This document shows, in pieces, positions 1 to 11,572 of a stretch of DNA of 64,000 nucleotides. Under the pieces are notes generated by a model. It searched no databases. It saw only the letters and a program-made list of their open reading frames with translations, and was not told where the DNA came from. The position numbers and the translations under genes are program-made. How positions within the stretch are numbered: position 1 is the first letter of the stretch; the number at the start of each line of letters is the position of its first letter. Origin of the DNA: Haemaphysalis longicornis (lineage: Eukaryota; Arthropoda; Arachnida; Ixodida; Ixodidae). The stretch is taken from the NCBI GenBank assembly GCA_013339765.2, contig CM023448.1:110621118-110685117 (forward strand), given 5' to 3'.

Positions 1-145
1 CAAAATTACTCACAGCATGCTTGGAGGGGGTATTTAGATATGTTGACTGGGAAAACATGGGATTAAGGATAACCGGGAATATTTGAGCCATTTTAGGTTT
101 GCGGACGACATAGTCTTGCTGAGTGAGTCTGCAAAACACATGTAA
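1..145 (+). pseudogene. RTE-type LINE reverse transcriptase fragment
   Basis: A partial reverse transcriptase runs in from the left edge. Frame 3 gives LLTACLEGVFRYVDWENMG, and after a one-base frame change near position 76 frame 2 gives LSHFRFADDIVLLSESAKHM before a stop at 146. FADD (98-109) is the RT catalytic box, the usual YADD with F for Y. The tyrosine-poor box and the WENMG...LSHFRFADD context match RTE-clade LINEs as I know them. The frame change and the stop show it is dead. The rest of the element lies outside the window or is lost; the 3' end of another RTE copy is at 57.5 kb. Confidence 0.8.
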
Positions 146-149
146 ACAA

Positions 150-555
150 CGTTGAAGTTTACTTAGGAAAATAAAAAAAAAGTTTTTCACCCCTCCGTCT
201 AACGACGTCGGTGGTTGAACGCGAAGCTTCTCGTAATGAATTTTGTGGTCGGCCAATCCCAAACTACGAGTATGTGCTGCTCTGAAGGTACACACAATTT
301 TTATAGAATACACACATGAACTCTCAGGTGTGCACTCCGTAGGCCTAACGTTTGGGTTGGGGGTGTACGACGCGAATCGGTACCTGTTGCTTGGTGTTCA
401 GTGAGCAATTTTTTGAGTGGGTGCCGGTTTGAGGTGATAAACCCCCAAGATGTGACGTTAGGCCTGACGCCCTAGACCTCAAAATGGGAAGTTAGGCCAA
501 CGTCTTGTGGCTAATAGCCTTACGGCACGCAGAGAAACACCATTCTCATCCTACG
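150..555. other. No gene recognised
   Basis: No coding signal is visible. The stretch around 395-470 (GTGGGTGCCGGTT followed by a GTTAGGCCTGACG block) weakly resembles 39,465-39,545, where GTGGGTGCCGGTTGG is followed by TTAAGCCTAACG. This may be two old copies of one repeat, but it needs an alignment. Confidence 0.3.
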
Positions 556-705
556 TCGGCCTGTGGGTAACGGCTGTCGATGTTCACCTCAAGGAAGCGT
601 TTTAATTTTGCGACACTTCACCCACAGTCATCATCATTTTCAGAGAAAGTTGCCTTTCCTGCACGGCGTATTCGCGTTACAAACGCCATCAGTGAAAACA
701 CTATT
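556..705 (+). repeat. Degenerate tRNA-Met-like SINE body (copy 1)
   Basis: The blocks GAAGCGTTTTAAT, CACTTCACCCAC, TCATCATCAT and AAAGTTGCCTTTCCTGCA occur in the same order and spacing as in the clearer copies at 9,921 and 16,634. The tRNA-like head is heavily decayed here, so this copy is recognised by its body. It is interrupted or followed by the retroposon at 719-998. Confidence 0.5.
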
Positions 706-718
706 AATAATCGACGTG

Positions 719-998
719 GACATTCACAGTAGTTCCCTTCAGTGTGTGTCTTTTTTTTTTTTTTTGAAACTCAATCGTCCACGTGAACGGCGGTCCCTTC
801 TTCAGTACATCCTCTGGAAGATCTGCAACTGCTGCCCAGTTTGTGCACATTCACTGTACTGCCCTTCAAGAGCACCACACAAGAACTGAATACTATCCCT
901 TTCAATAATCTGTAAGCCCTCTCCCAAACCCCGCCCCTTCTTCCCTTTTCCCCGCCAGAGCTTCTTGCCCCTTTCTCATTAAAGCCTATCAATCAATC
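719..998 (+). mobile_element. Retroposon insertion with 13-bp target-site duplication
   Basis: The 13-mer AATAATCGACGTG occurs at 706-718 and again at 999-1011, exactly bracketing a 280-bp segment. The segment ends in the simple tail TATCAATCAATCAA, typical of target-primed LINE or SINE retroposition, and holds an internal T15 run near 752. The perfect duplication suggests a fairly recent insertion. No tRNA-like promoter and no convincing LINE ORF are seen, so it is either a 5'-truncated LINE 3' end or an unrecognised SINE. Confidence 0.75.
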
Positions 999-1011
999 AA
1001 TAATCGACGTG

Positions 1012-3784
1012 AAGTCTACCACGAAGATGTAAAAGACACGGCACCGTGTACCTGACACAGGATATTTTATTTGATGCACGCAAACGTAGCCGCATAAATT
1101 CTTTGGGGTTCAAACCTTGCTTATCCAGCTCCTGCTGTGATTAAAACTCGGGCGCGGAACATTGATAGCGTTTTCTATATCATGGGCCTTGAATTCATTA
1201 GTTTTGTCATGATGGGCTGTTTTTTCATTCGCTGCCAATTCACGAATTCCACCTTGGAGTCTTCAAGTTCTCGAACATGTTCGTGCTCGGGCCCGGTGAA
1301 CGCTTGCATGAAAATAGGGCTCTGTTTTGTTTACGACATTCGTGCACTCAAGTCTCCGGGACGCCCGGGACGCCCAGTGTGCGTGTTGGCACTTTGTGCC
1401 GCTCGCTGTCGACAGGTAAAATTACCTTGCGTTTGAAGGACACTTCATAGTGGTTTGGGGCCTGAATCAGGGAAGCAAGGTACTAATCGCAGCCGGAGAA
1501 ATTTGTGCAAAAGCTGGCTAGGTATGCCAGTGGACGAATGGGCAGAATGCGTACGCCAAGATTTACTCACCCGATGTCTGCGGATTGTTTTGGAATGGAC
1601 TGAGCTGGATTTCGAGAGGAGTTAGTGTCCATGGCGATGGCAGTGGCCACTTTGAAGCCAATTTCAGTTTTGAGCCCGATTTTAACGCGCACACAAATTC
1701 AAAGGGTACTTTTAGCGAAAAAATGTGCGCGTTACAATCGTGCAAATACGGTATTTCTTGTTGCTGAAAGCCTTATCGTTTTCTTTCTCAAAGAGCTCGC
1801 TAACTAAGCCCTCTGAAGTGTCAGACTTTGTCCACTATGACTTCTTCACAGCCCACTGCTTTCCCAATGTCGCCGTCTCCGGTACCCATGTCTTCTGTGC
1901 ATTCGTCGAGTCTGTGGCAACATTGGCAGCTCACTTGGACTTGTTTGCCTCGATAATTCTGACCCGTCTTGGTCGTGCTCTGGGTCGTGCTACCCGACAG
2001 GTGCAGCTGCTTGCGCTTCTTGAGAAGTAGCTGAACTTCAATGTGCTTGTGGACCGTAGTGATAGACTCCTTCGTTATCGGGCTGCCTTCAATTTTCGTC
2101 TCTTGCGAATCATAACGGCTTGCGATTAGAACATCGTTGTTGTGCTCCTTGGCTGTGACTAAAGGTTAAGCAGCGGACTCCTTGGCCACATATTTCTTGG
2201 GTGAACTCTGCAATGGCGTTGCCGCGTGTGTCCTTCGACTTCAAGAACGGCGTCGTCCACAAAGAAGCGGTTGTGCCCCAGTGGTCGTCCAGAAAGTGAC
2301 GAGTTCATGTTGCTCGCCTCATCAATGTTCCCGTACGACGCAGATCTCACAGTCGGCCGTTGAGCAGTGGCACAGTGGTGGGGAGGCAGCACCTCTAGCA
2401 GAACCTGTCTGCTTTGCTCACTAAGGGGCCTCTCTACGGAGTTGATGCTGCGGCTGGGGGCACTTGCGATAGAGAGTTGCTGGGAGAGCCACTGGAACTG
2501 ATTTGTCGTCGTTATTCGGTGCATTCTGGCACTCTTGATGTACATGTGGACAAGGACTGGAGCCCTGTTGTTGGCCGAGAACATCGACAAGTGGCCCGTT
2601 GGTTTGCGCTCGTGAAAGCGCTGAACAGAGGTATCCCTGCATGGCGTTGCACGGCTACTGCTCCTTGCTTCCCCGGTAGTTCAGTATAACCCTTGTCTCT
2701 TGATCTGTGTGAAAATAAGGCGTCGCTCGTCGATGTGCTGCCGTTATGTACAGTGTCCTTATGTCCATCCCTTATTCTTTCCTGTCTCGGGGAAGGCTTC
2801 GGGGCTTGCAATATCATGCTAACGTTCGGAAACACTCAGTCCCTGCGTGTATCACCTTCCCTGCAAAATGAAACGGCGTACATGTACGCAGTGAGGGTTA
2901 CTGCATAACGGTTCAGTTTTATCTCCTTCCCGTAAGAGGAGACTTGTGAAAACAGAACGCATGTCACAGCGAAGGCTGGGACGTTGAAAACGGGACGGGC
3001 GCGAAAATAAAACAGGCCGGGAGAGGTGACAGGCATATGCATATATCGTAAGTCGACGGAGCAGGGAAAATTTCATTTCGTGGACGTGGCTATATTTAAG
3101 CAGGGGAACAAGCTTAACGAAACCCATTAAGCCACAATCAAAACTCGGCGCGTTATTGGTTGAACAAGCTGTTCCGTTTATCAAAGTTTATCAAAGTGCG
3201 AACTGTGGTTTTACTAATGCCAGGTTAAATCTGGACAGGAAAGTGCGCCGCAGCAGACGGCCTCAGAGTAATTTAGAGTAGTAGGCTCTCAGCCATATAT
3301 AATAACAGATAGGGGAAAAATACCCTAAGAAAAACGATAATTACGACACTGTGAACGTGAGTGATTTCAGCACGAGTCGTACCAAGACTCGGTCTCACGC
3401 CGCTGCCTCACCTGCAGCGCCGTAGCAGGCACCTACAGTACTGGCATACGTGTTCGACAATTAGTGCTTCCGCATTCACTAAATCATCAGGAGTGCATAT
3501 GTTTCCTCGTTAATTTTAACAGTAAATTGGTGCTATGTGCTAGAAACCGCGTGCTAGAATCCGTGCTTAGAGATCCTGTGCACTACATTCGCGGTTATCC
3601 CGCTGCAAATCAAGCGATGTGAGCACAAGTCCCGCGTAAAATCACATCCTTCTACATTTGTCTGCCTAGGAAAAATTTACTTTCTACTAAAGTGTAAGTT
3701 TGGGGCTGCGAGAGCCCAAAGGCGGCTAGGAGGAACGACGGAACACAGACGTGGCCCTGAGTGTGTTCTTTCCATGTAAAATTT
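1012..3784. other. Long stretch without a recognisable gene
   Basis: Only short open frames occur and none resembles a family I know. A perfect 14-bp palindrome GCGTACATGTACGC lies near 2,876-2,889. The minus strand at 1,835-2,590 is more open than its surroundings and is listed separately. Confidence 0.4.
1835..2590 (-). other. Two adjacent minus-strand open frames, unknown
   Basis: On the minus strand a 143-codon frame (2,590 to 2,159) ends close to where a second open frame in another register begins and continues to a stop near 1,835. The second frame contains VLIASRYDSQETKIEG, TTVHKHIEVQLLLKKRKQ and then a cysteine-bearing stretch QVSCQCCHRLDECTED. The handover at about 2,159 would need a frameshift or a splice. 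I recognise no domain. It could be a decayed transposon ORF, part of a transcript, or chance. Confidence 0.2.
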
Positions 3785-4078
3785 GCTTCACTTTTGCTTC
3801 CTTTTTCTTCCTTATAAAATTTGCTTGATTTCGCTTGACTTTTGATTTGCTTGATTTGCACGCGCCGACGCAACGCAGGTGATGAGGAACGCCGTAGTGG
3901 AGGGATCCGGATTAATTTTGACCACCTGGGGATCTTAACGTTCACCGAAATATCGTTCACACGGGCGTTTTTGCTTTTCGCCTCCATCAGAAAAGCGGCG
4001 GCCGCGGCCGGGAATCGAACCCGCGTCCTCGTGCTTAGCAGCACAACGCCTTAGCCACTGAGTCACCGCGGCGGGTCG
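3785..4078 (-). mobile_element. tRNA-derived SINE (Ruka-like), full copy with simple-sequence tail
   Basis: Read on the minus strand the element begins at 4,078 with a tRNA-like head: A-box-like GTGACTCAGTGGCTAAGG, anticodon-loop-like CTGCTAA, and a perfect B box GGTTCGATTCC at about 4,011-4,021. A roughly 140-bp body follows, with GATGGAGGCGAAAAGCAAAA and AGATCCCCAGGTGGTCA, ending near 3,859. Beyond that is a degenerate AAATCAAGC-type tail to about 3,785. Three other copies lie in this window. The CTGCTAA loop suggests a tRNA-Ser(GCU)-like ancestor. The match to tick Ruka is from memory. Confidence 0.85.
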
Positions 4079-4619
4079 TTGTACCATTTGCGCTGTGGAA
4101 CGTACGTTAAAGCATTTTACCTTGTCATGCCTAAACCCATAGCTCGTAAATTCTTCGAAATAAGGAATTTACCTCGTATATAATGATTTTCTTTAAAAAC
4201 TTTAAACCACATTTCAAAAATTTGGACTTTTTTATACTGTCCGTGGTGGAAGCCACTCACTCTCTAAATTTCAATTTTCAGCGCCCCCAGTTCGGGCTTG
4301 CGGATTCTACAGTCATATTTTATTTGCCTTAACCTTCTTATGCGTGATTTTTTTAAACTGAGATAATCTATTGCTAAACGATTGAGAAATATTTATTGAG
4401 TAACGAATGCGAAAACTTTACAGGCTTCAGATTTTCAATGACGAATTCGGGAGAACAGAATTAAGCCTTTAAACTCGCTTAAGAGCGTTCTTTTTTTTTT
4501 AATCTTTGTTTGTATTACTTTTACCAGAACAAGCTATAGACGCAAGAAGCTGTTCGATAACGTTGCCCGCAGGCAACAAACTTTTTGGTACATTTTCAAT
4601 ACAAGGCCTGTGAAACTGA
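4079..4619. other. AT-rich intergenic stretch
   Basis: No open frame, repeat or RNA gene was recognised. Confidence 0.4.
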
Positions 4620-5130
4620 AAACATGCTTTGCCCTATTTTCCCTTAGGCGCGAAATTATTCCCGCCATCCTAGCTCGCTCATTCTGGGTTCCGGACTGGA
4701 CCGCCATTTTAGTGCGCAAGCATTTTGGGGGCCGCTACTGGGGTTTGGCGGTGGCGATAGCGACAGCGTCGTAAACGAGCAAGCGAAGGCAGGAAGAAAA
4801 CGGCGGAAGAAAGTGTGGCGACAGTGGGCGGGGGAGGGCCATGAAGATTTCGCCAGACGCTCGTCCGAGCGTCTGGCGGAATCGTCATGGGGAGGGAGAC
4901 ACGCGCTCCTATGGCGCAATCTCTCTCACTGCCTCCCTTTCACACTTTCGCCAGACGCTACTACTCTGTGCGTGGCCCATCCGAACCACGTGACACTTGC
5001 TCGGGAGGTTCAAGCACGCTTTGCAACACGCTCGCCGGCGGCGGCGGCGCACTGCGAGATAACAACACAGTAGCACGCGCCGCCGTGCGTTCGCTGATCA
5101 CCCGAGCGATCACTTCCTGAGAGGCAGCAG
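4620..5130. promoter_or_regulatory. GC-rich, CpG-dense promoter-like block
   Basis: The block is markedly richer in CpG than its flanks. It holds GGCGCGAAATTATTCCCGCC near 4,648 (two E2F-like half sites), a CCGCCATTTT (YY1-like) near 4,701, and several GGCGG boxes. These are typical of TATA-less promoters, but no coding exon can be tied to it on either strand. It could equally be a GC-rich repeat. A perfect inverted repeat lies at 4,851-4,878. Confidence 0.3.
4851..4878. repeat. Perfect 13-bp inverted repeat with 2-nt spacer
   Basis: CGCCAGACGCTCG (4,851-4,863), a TC spacer, and CGAGCGTCTGGCG (4,866-4,878) form a near-perfect palindrome. A third partial copy of the arm, CGCCAGACGCT, occurs near 4,950. 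Confidence 0.8.
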
Positions 5131-8100
5131 ATATGGGCCGTGACCGAGAAGGCTGCAGTTCGCGCTGCGCACAAATTTCGCATTAGGAATTGTAGTTATC
5201 GTCGGTGCATTTTTGTTCTTGGTTATTCCCTATACCCCTTCCCGTGTTAAATATGTAATATTTGCCTTCCACTGTCCCTGTTTTCACAGCCAGCAGTGGT
5301 ACGGTGGTAGCGCATTTCCCCCTTGGCAATGGACACGCACGGACATCGTCGTGAGCTTCATATTGCGGCGGCCGCCGTAAGCACAACGACGGACCCCCCC
5401 TCCTCTATGTGCCGAACCATAGCCATTTGGCAAACCAGCCACCATTTATGGACACACCTACTTTGCGTATACAAACGAATGGCGATATAGACCCCGACGC
5501 TATGTGGACGTCCCACCCCGACTGCTTCGAATGTGTATGTTCATATGTAACGCGTGTCGCTGGTAATATCGTCTTCAAACGCTTGTCCACACTCACTGAA
5601 CCTGCTGTTCTTTGTGAGTGTGCTTTGCTAGCACGCGCAAGTGCCAAATAAGGCGGATGCTCCACGTAAAAGTGTTAGGACATGCATTTAGCCGTGGGTC
5701 ATGTAGCGCATATGGCTCGGAGAGCGTGTGGGCTTGTGTCCGCTGATACGCGTTAGTTTTTCTGTAATCGATGAACCTAGTATAAAAGCGAAGGACCCAG
5801 TTGGGGCCTAATGTTTTCAGTATGAAGCACTAAGTTTGTGGTAGGCAAAAACGAAACGGGGAGCGTTTAAAATATGGCCCGCTCTGTCTCCCCCTACGTG
5901 TTGTGTTTTAACTGCATCCCGCTGCTCGCTACCACAAAGTTGAGCATTTTTTTCTAGAAACTAGCAATTCCCTCGGGCGCACACAACTCGCTTGCTTCTT
6001 GCAGCCGCTTTCCTGTTTGTCCTCCCGTCCTATGTCGTCATTGTCGAGCGTGCTCAATCATACAGCTCTTCTCGTGCAGCTTTCAGTAACTTGCAGTTTT
6101 CATACAAGGAAGCACGACGTGCGAACAAAAAGGCGCGGACTAGGAATATATCATCAAGGGCTCCGGAAGGTGGTTGGCAGGAAGGGGGTGAGGGGTGGGG
6201 GAGGTAGGCTAAAAGGGGCCCAGCCCTTGTCACAATTAAACAAGCCTAATGGCCCCCAACAAAAAAATCAAAATTGGCTGAGGAGTCGAAAGCGCGGAGT
6301 TCTAAAGGACCGACCCATTTTGTCAGAATACAAACCACGCCTCCTATGAGTAATCGTTCATTTAGCATCATCCCTCCCGTTGTTTCTTTAATTTATTACA
6401 ACTTGTTACTGACACATTACAGTCATTAGAATGTCGCTGTTCCTGTAAAGGGGTAAATGATTGATTTCCCGTAATTTAATTCCCGTTGTTGATTGAATCA
6501 CGTGTTAATGCGCCTGCAAGTGCATTTTGAAAGCGCTCTTTGTCCTCAGTCGGCCTTGCGCGATAAAAATCCGATCATCACCATCAGCAGCAGGAGCAGC
6601 ATTTCCAGAACGTGCCACATAGATATGGTAGGATTGCTCTTCTCTAAGCAAAGAAATAATAGCCTTAATTATTACAACATCTAGTATGCTTGAAATGAAT
6701 TAAAAGCTATTACGTAAAATAAATGGGGTTGATTGGATTCAGTTTGAAAGTCAGGGATCACCTTTGCGAAAAAACTATCCATTTCAGGCGCCGATAGAAA
6801 ACGCAACATCACCATCATCATCATTGCCGTCGTGTTCATCGTCGTCGGTGATTGCCTTGAGACCCCCCCTTTAAAACATTTCCGACGCTTCTGTGTATCG
6901 TATAATATATGAGCGCACTGTTGCGCCCCGACTGCAGTGTAACTGCACCTTTATAAAAACGTGCGCCCGCGGCATGTGGTAGCTCAATAACGTCGGATGA
7001 CGCTTACTCACCGGCGTGGTTCTTTACTACGTCGAGTCGTTTATAGGGTAAGTGAAACTGTGGGGCCGTAAATCGCACAAGGGATGATTGTTGTGGTCTA
7101 GCTTCCCGGAAGGAAGTCAAGGAATTTATTTTAGCAGAGGCAGCCACGACCCCGCACGAAGATTGCGGACGTTATTTCGTTTTCTTTGCGCGTTGTGTAT
7201 TCCACTGACCGACATCAAAATAAGATCGGGGGCTCTCAAAACAACCGCAAATTGCAGATCGCCTAGGTACTGCTAGCTGCTCCGCCTAACTCTGATCAGG
7301 CCCCTCATACGAAGACTGGAAGTGCTTTTATAGCACGCTCTTGCTGGTTTCTTTTCATTTTTACCCATCATACTTTCCCAGCAAGCTACATTTCCCCCAT
7401 CTGAGCAGCTTTCCTCACTTTTTTCTTTATTTCTCTTGAAGGCAAAAAAAAATTATGGCTTTTCAAGCTTCACTGAAGTCGAGTCGCCTTCAAAAGTTTC
7501 CGTTATGACCCCAATAAGCGTTAAGTAACTCACAGCAGCCGGGTTTGCGGCCCAACTGAAACTACTATTTATATCTCAGTGTAGATAGTCCGACGCCAGA
7601 TCGTGGGGAAGCCGTTGGAAAACTAATCAAGGAGGGACACGGGTCCATCGCGCAGTAAAAGCTAGAAGAAAAATGATAAAAAAGCGAAATCAACGCAGCG
7701 CTCACGTCTTCGAGCTTCCACTGCTCTGCGAACTATCGTGAAGGGCGTGAGCTCGTTCTCCGCTAAGTGCCTTGAAGTCTGTCGTGGATAGGAAGCGCGA
7801 CACATTACCACTAACACTTCTGGCGCTGGCAGCTGCGTCGACACATACTCGGCGCTCCGGCCTAAGGAGGTCTCTAATTCCGGATGTACTCCGCCCAGGG
7901 TTCCTGGCGGGGACCCAAAAAACAGGGAAAAAAGTGTAAAGACGTACCTCACGAATTACGGCAGAGTGCTCCATTCGGTGTTTCCCGCTGATGTAAAGCG
8001 AGCGAGTTGAGCTGGGGCACGAAGCAGGAAACAGTGAGGACTAGACGTCATGTCTTTTGTTTTCAGCTGAAGTGTCTTAAAAGTCAACATATTTAAATAA

Positions 8101-8270
8101 AAAAATCATAAATGAAGTGCATAAGTCTTCATAGAAAATCCAGCCTCCTTTCTTAACATAAAGATGTTCAAAACGCGAAGCTTTCTCCTACGCAATCTGA
8201 GTCAAAGTCGACAATCAGAACTGCTTCGACCGTCGGGTGTCTCACAATTTTTTATTCGCACGAAGCGGCT
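5131..8270. other. Long stretch without a recognisable gene
   Basis: Open frames are short and unlike known families. Small simple-sequence patches occur at 6,575-6,602 (ATC/AGC) and 6,809-6,850 (ATC/GTC). On the minus strand near 7,952, GAG followed by GTACGT would make a good splice donor after a short ATG frame (from about 7,974), but no matching downstream exon is visible. Confidence 0.35.
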
Positions 8271-8274
8271 AATG

Positions 8275-9712
8275 TAGGTGATGTGCTATATCAAGGAATT
8301 CAGCTTTGCTACAAACATTGTACTACACAAATTGTCGTCAATCGCGTTCTCACGAAGCCAGTTCAGATCAGGTCGTCTGTTAGACAGGGCTGTCCACTAC
8401 TGCCTCTATTGTTTGCACTGCACATAGAGCCTCTTTGCCTTAGCATACAACGGAGCCAAAGGTTACATGGTTTTTCGTTAGCGTCATGTGAAGTTAAAGT
8501 TCTTGCGTATGCTGATGACATCGCCTATTTTTGAGCTGACAAGCGTATAACGTTCACGAAGCCCTTATATTGACTAAAAAGTATTGTGACGTGTCTTGAC
8601 CGGCCATGAAAATGGAGAAAAGTAAGGGGTTTTGGTTTGGCCAGTGGGGATCCAAACTTTCCAAATTCGCGTGTATTAGTTGGGACAATACGCCACTTGA
8701 ATACCTTGGCGTACCTTTGCACCAAATAAGGAACGCAGGGCCACACCGGTCTTCAGAACTCATGCATGTCAAGCGCCCCTCGCAGGCATGGATGGCGGAG
8801 AACTTTCTGTATTTGCCCGTGCGCAAGTCTGCAATGTCTTCTCGGTAGCAATGCTTATGTGCTTCAGGTACTTCACTGTGCGCGGGCGAAATTCCAGGCT
8901 CTAAACAGGGTATTTGCTACCTTGGTGTGGGGATCTGAATGAGAGCCAATGCGCAGAGATAATTTGTTTCTTCCTTTACGGTCTGGTGGTGTTGGGTTAA
9001 TGCATTTGTTTGTGCACCAATTTGTGTCTCGGTTTTTCTTCTACAAGTTGGCGGATCATCCACATTTACTTACTTATACTTCAAGAGCGCATACGTTACT
9101 ATTTTCCTTTTATCCTTGTTTCTACGGGTGATTTTAACAGGAATCCGCCATGGGGTTTCCTAAAGGAAGTAGGGGATACTTTTCATTTCCTTACTGCGCG
9201 GTTTTCTGTGTAGTACCTGTTTAGTCTTTCAAGGAAGGCCTATGACGCACACTAAAATTCATAATCTGTTCCCCGTGCCTCCATACTTGCGGGACCATTA
9301 GAATAATGTTCAGACCGTGTCAAGCATATGTGCGTGCCGCCAAATGCCGAAACGTTTTTCTTTAAGCCTCATTCGCAAACGCTTCCAGTTAAAACATGGC
9401 TGAGCAAAAAAAGGAATGTCGATCCCTTCGTCGGAAAATTGCCACTTGTGCAATGAGGCAGAGGCCATTGGCTATTGTTTTGTGCTGTGCCGTGACGCGG
9501 TGTTTTTCTGGGACGTTTTGCAATGGACACTAAAAAAGGACATAGACATCACCCCGTACACCATTCGATTCTTGCCATTTGAAGATGTTAATCGGGTGCC
9601 ATATGACGTTTTTGTTCTGCTTGGATTGTTTAGGTTGTGGAAGTGCCCCATGACTGATCGGCAAGCGGAACCCCCTAGGCCGACCAAGTAAGTGGTTTTT
9701 TCGTGAACAGGT
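8275..9712 (+). pseudogene. 5'-truncated L1/Tx1-like LINE, ORF2 remnant
   Basis: A decayed reverse transcriptase and C-terminal region is spread over several frames. It reads in order: VRQGCPLLPLLFALHIEPL and KVLAYADDIAYF (RT fingers/palm with the YADD catalytic box, 8,375-8,530); GFWFGQWGSKLSKFACISW and PLEYLGVPLHQIRN (8,625-8,730); RRDNLFLPLRSGGVGLMHLF (8,952-9,010); and a cysteine/histidine-bearing C-terminus CHLCNEAEAIGYCF followed by a WDVLQWTLKKD block (9,436-9,540). The order is that of L1/Tx1-type ORF2 as I know it from invertebrates. Stops and frame changes between blocks show it is inactive. The endonuclease domain is absent. Confidence 0.8.
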
Positions 9713-9750
9713 GGCGTTGGTGCGGAGCGTTTATGCTCCGCACCAACGCC
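9713..9750. repeat. Perfect 16-bp hairpin just after the LINE ORF
   Basis: GGCGTTGGTGCGGAGC (9,713-9,728), loop GTTTAT, and GCTCCGCACCAACGCC (9,735-9,750) pair without mismatch. It sits where the L1/Tx1-like ORF2 ends and its 3' region begins, so it may be a structural element of the LINE RNA. Confidence 0.85.
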
Positions 9751-9920
9751 GCCGGAGTGGCTGCCTTTTTCGGACGCGTGCGTTTGCTTGCCTGAGTTTT
9801 GAAATGGTGCCGATCTTTGTTAGAGTGACCTCCTTACCCTTTGCTGTCTCTTAGTGTTTGTATTGTGTGTTACTTGCCTTCTCTGGGTTTTTCTACACTT
9901 TCCATGCATCAAAGAAAAAA

Positions 9921-10105
9921 AGAGTTGCGCAATCAAATAGTCATCGGCTTCATAGTGCGAATCACCCAGGTTCGATTCCGACGACGAGAAGCGTCTTTTT
10001 TTTCTTTTCTTTTGGGGCGCTTGATGTGCCTTTTCGTCATCATGTGCCCGCCCATTGGGTAAAGCTGCCTTCTCTGCATTGCGTGTTCACGTACGGTCGC
10101 CCTTA
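9921..10105 (+). mobile_element. tRNA-Met-like SINE (copy 2)
   Basis: A tRNA-like head TTGCGCAATCAAATAG...ATCGGCTTCATAG...CCAGGTTCGATTCC carries a perfect B box (9,969-9,979), followed by GAAGCG, a T-rich tract, GTCATCATG and CTGCCTTCTCTGCATTGCG. The layout matches 16,634-16,800, where the anticodon-like CTTCATAA fits an elongator tRNA-Met origin. Confidence 0.7.
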
Positions 10106-10796
10106 TTGAAGAAAGGAAAGCCTCTCTAATATTTTTTTACGATACTGGTGGGGAGCATTTAGCGAGCCCTCGGGAACATATGGTTCTCGAAAGACAGGCC
10201 AGGATTTTTTCGTTTTTTTCTCTAACTCCAAGCCTAGCAGTGCACGAAGACTTTGTTTTGTCATCGAGGAACGTTCGGTCAGCTTCTAGGTATTAAAATC
10301 TATTCCAGGATGTGACTATTTCGTAGTATGATAGCAACTGCGGCTATTGCAGGATGTATCGTCTACCCTCCGGACTTCATTTCTAAAATTGTGGTGGTTT
10401 TTTTTTATTTCTTGTTTGTTCTGCTCATTTGTTTCGGGTTTTCTCAAAAAAAAATGGGACGAAATTATCAGTTTTTGCGCCGTACGCTCCATTACAGAGC
10501 TGCAGGATTGAGCTGGCAGTTTGCAAGCTCTCCCAGGTGCCCATTTTGATACAAGACTCGGCGAATACCCATTTTTTACCGGACAGCCAGGCAAAAATTC
10601 CCCTGCCCTCACAAAAATGAATAAATCACACTCCGACATTTCCACGCAGAGACATTCGCACATCCTAGTCAGTATGCATTTATTTTCCCCACCGAGTACA
10701 CTGCCGTATGGAAATTTTTGTCCACTAGGTACACTCCCACATGTAATTCTGGAATGCGCTAACAACCCAGCCCTACCATTTCTCTCCAATCGTTTT
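10106..10796. other. No gene recognised
   Basis: T- and A-rich sequence. A 198-codon minus-strand frame overlaps this stretch but runs through repeat sequence and the TCTG microsatellite, so it is not taken as a gene. Confidence 0.4.
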
Positions 10797-11572
10797 TTAA
10801 AGACGATAGTCTTTCTTGGGCTCCTTAAACCCAGAAATTTTAGTCTGTCTGTATGTCTGTATGTCTGTCTGTCCGTCTGTCTGTCTGTGACTCGATTCAG
10901 CCACCCGGCCAAAGCCTGCGGAACAATGCCTGCGCAATAGTCTTATATAGTCACAGCTAAATCAACCCGTCTATGTCCGGTGTAAGGTTCATACTTGCCA
11001 ACATTGTTGAAGAAGAACAAGACATTACGCAAATATGAGACAGCAAATGAATACAGAAATGATATTTGCATTGTTCCTTTATAAAAAAATCAAACATGCT
11101 TGCTTTTGCGAAATTAAATACTTCATCAACTGCAGAAAAAGAATTCACTCCGCCGTCGCCTGCTGTCGCCCGCGCCACTATAGCTTCTTGCGCCATTTTA
11201 AGAAATCAACCGGCAACAGTTACGCAAGGTTCCACTAGATAGGTTCCACGTTCTGCTTGCAACGCACGTGGAGTAGGGAAACGCGGTTCTATAAACGTTG
11301 AAGTAGGGCGCCTCGATTAACGCGCGTCTCCGCCGTACGGCAGCGTTCGTGTCGAGACACCCGGTTTGGAGCAGTGGAACGCGGGAAATTTAAAAGGATT
11401 TAAGCAAACCTTTGGCGTCTTTACCTTGGGAGGAGTGCGACGCAAGAGGAACAACGTGAGAGGTGAGCGGGAAAGCGAAGGGAGGCATTTACTTCGCAAA
11501 AGCCGATAAAGACTATCGTCTTTTGACGACATTTGCAACGAAATGAGCAGATACGCGGCCAATTTTTTTTTT
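10797..11572 (-). mobile_element. Dispersed ~750-bp repeat family, copy A
   Basis: This segment is the reverse complement of 31,236-31,999 with very high similarity along its length, and of 19,830-20,569 at lower similarity. One end carries TTAAAGACGATAGTCTTT (10,797-10,814) and a related AAAGACTATCGTCTTTTG lies near the other end (11,506-11,523). A TCTG-type tetranucleotide array (10,848-10,888) is a fixed internal feature, seen as CAGA in the plus-oriented copies. There is no transposase ORF, so it is probably a non-autonomous DNA element, though the class is not established. Confidence 0.75.

Noticed and set aside
7952..7974. Minus-strand splice donor after a short ATG frame
   Set aside because: GAG followed by GTACGT is a good donor by itself, but no partner exon or coding context could be found.
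10316..10912. 198-codon minus-strand open frame
   Set aside because: It begins inside the TCTG microsatellite (TDRQTDRQTYRHTDR) and runs through repeat sequence.
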